Source of the DNA: Lentisphaeria bacterium
GTDB lineage: Bacteria > Verrucomicrobiota > Lentisphaeria > Oligosphaerales > Lenti-02
NCBI GenBank assembly: GCA_023145395.1
Contig: JAGLDW010000235.1
Coordinates: 1 to 5,759 of the forward strand
Direction: 5' to 3'
DNA: 5,759 nucleotides
The translations under genes were made by a program, and so were the position numbers. The notes under the pieces are model-generated. The model ran no database searches. It was not told where the DNA came from and was given only the letters and a program-made list of their open reading frames with translations. Below are positions 5,356-5,759 of the stretch, in pieces (within the stretch, counting starts at the first letter, position 1; each line of letters opens with the position of its first letter).

Positions 5356-5759
5356 ATGAAACACAGCATTTGCCGTTTGTGTGCTGTTCTTGGTGTGCTT
5401 CCCATGCTTTTTGGCTGCCGAACCGCCAATTGGGAGGCAAAGGCTTATGTCCCACCGCCCCCACACGTTGATTGTGCCGCTGCCGAAGTCATCCTGGAAG
5501 AAATGAACTCCGTCGTTCTTCCTTGCCTCATTTGGGAGGACACATTGATCGAGGAGGCGGCCGATTGTCTCGTGCATCGATCCCAGAACCTCTCTCCCAA
5601 AGATCCTGGTGTCTGCCTGTATCTTGACCTCTCAGGTCCAGAGCCGCCTGTGTACCAAATAAGGGGAATGACCAGAGAGAAGGCTCGTTCCACTTTCGTA
5701 TCGATGGATTTTCAGGATGTCATCTTCCGTGAAATAGTTGACGCTTTCTGCCGGGAGAG
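5356..5759 (+). CDS. Cys-rich lipoprotein with STN-like domain, 5' part (3' end outside window)
   Basis: The frame opens at the ATG at 5356 and runs off the right edge, so 134 residues are visible. A GAAGG stretch (5341-5345) 10 nt upstream is a fair Shine-Dalgarno site. Residues 1-20 are a signal peptide ending LFG before Cys21, a likely acylated Cys. A Pro-rich linker (PPPP at 33-36) follows. Residues about 48-134 show the pattern E-M-N-S-V-V-L-P (49-56), an I-W-E-D-T-L-I-E-E-A segment (59-68), a helix with S-Q-N-L-S-P-K-D-P-G-V (76-86), then F-V-S-M-D-F-Q-D-V-I-F-R-E-I (114-127). This resembles exported proteins of Verrucomicrobia/Lentisphaerae type with an STN-like (secretin and TonB N-terminal short) fold: 'I-x-x-F-x-x-x-x-L-x-E-A', 'S-x-x-L-D', then 'L-x-x-V-x-L-x-x-A-L'. 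The mature part has six Cys (21, 40, 57, 71, 87, 132), which is unusual. Function is unknown; a secretin-linked or surface role is only a guess. Confidence 0.7.
   Translation, partial: MKHSICRLCAVLGVLPMLFGCRTANWEAKAYVPPPPHVDCAAAEVILEEMNSVVLPCLIWEDTLIEEAADCLVHRSQNLSPKDPGVCLYLDLSGPEPPVYQIRGMTREKARSTFVSMDFQDVIFREIVDAFCRE

Overview
The window looks like an ordinary chromosomal stretch from a moderately GC-rich Gram-negative-type bacterium. It probably belongs to the Planctomycetes-Verrucomicrobia-Lentisphaerae group or a neighbouring lineage. Three things point there: an exported beta-propeller protein opening with the DWPQWRGP motif, two probable lipoproteins (one with an STN-like short domain after the acylated Cys), and an AraA-like isomerase of an uncharacterised type. 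This placement is inferred from protein style; there is no rRNA or marker gene to confirm it.

Layout from left to right. Bases 1-432 (+) hold the C-terminal end of a transposase-like protein. Bases 462-740 (-) hold a short, lower-GC lipoprotein gene that looks cut off inside its first beta-sandwich domain, 29 bp from the transposase stop. Bases 741-864 are non-coding and hold three tandem inverted repeats. Bases 865-2391 (-) hold a 508-residue YihY/BrkB-type membrane protein with an acidic insert and a C-terminal winged-helix-like domain. Bases 2392-2633 are a divergent promoter region with plausible sigma70-like boxes on both strands and two palindromes. Bases 2634-3845 (+) hold an exported PQQ-type beta-propeller protein. 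Bases 3917-5308 (+) hold an L-arabinose/L-fucose isomerase-family protein with all four expected metal ligands. From 5356 to the right edge (+) runs the start of a Cys-rich lipoprotein with an STN-like domain.

The beta-propeller gene and the isomerase gene are co-directional and 71 bp apart, with no U-tract terminator between them, so they may be co-transcribed. The lipoprotein after them could be read from the same transcript. YihY is transcribed away from this group, and the truncated lipoprotein lies downstream of it on the same strand. No metabolic pathway is evident from the neighbourhood, because no sugar kinase, epimerase or transporter is present to assign the isomerase a substrate.

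I do not see a clearly new multi-gene system. The most distinctive signals are the structured yihY-lipoprotein intergenic region, two 17-bp palindromes of identical architecture (8-bp arms around a central A) in two different intergenic regions, and a probable insertion-truncated lipoprotein beside a transposase. No tRNA, rRNA, CRISPR array or canonical Rho-independent terminator was found.
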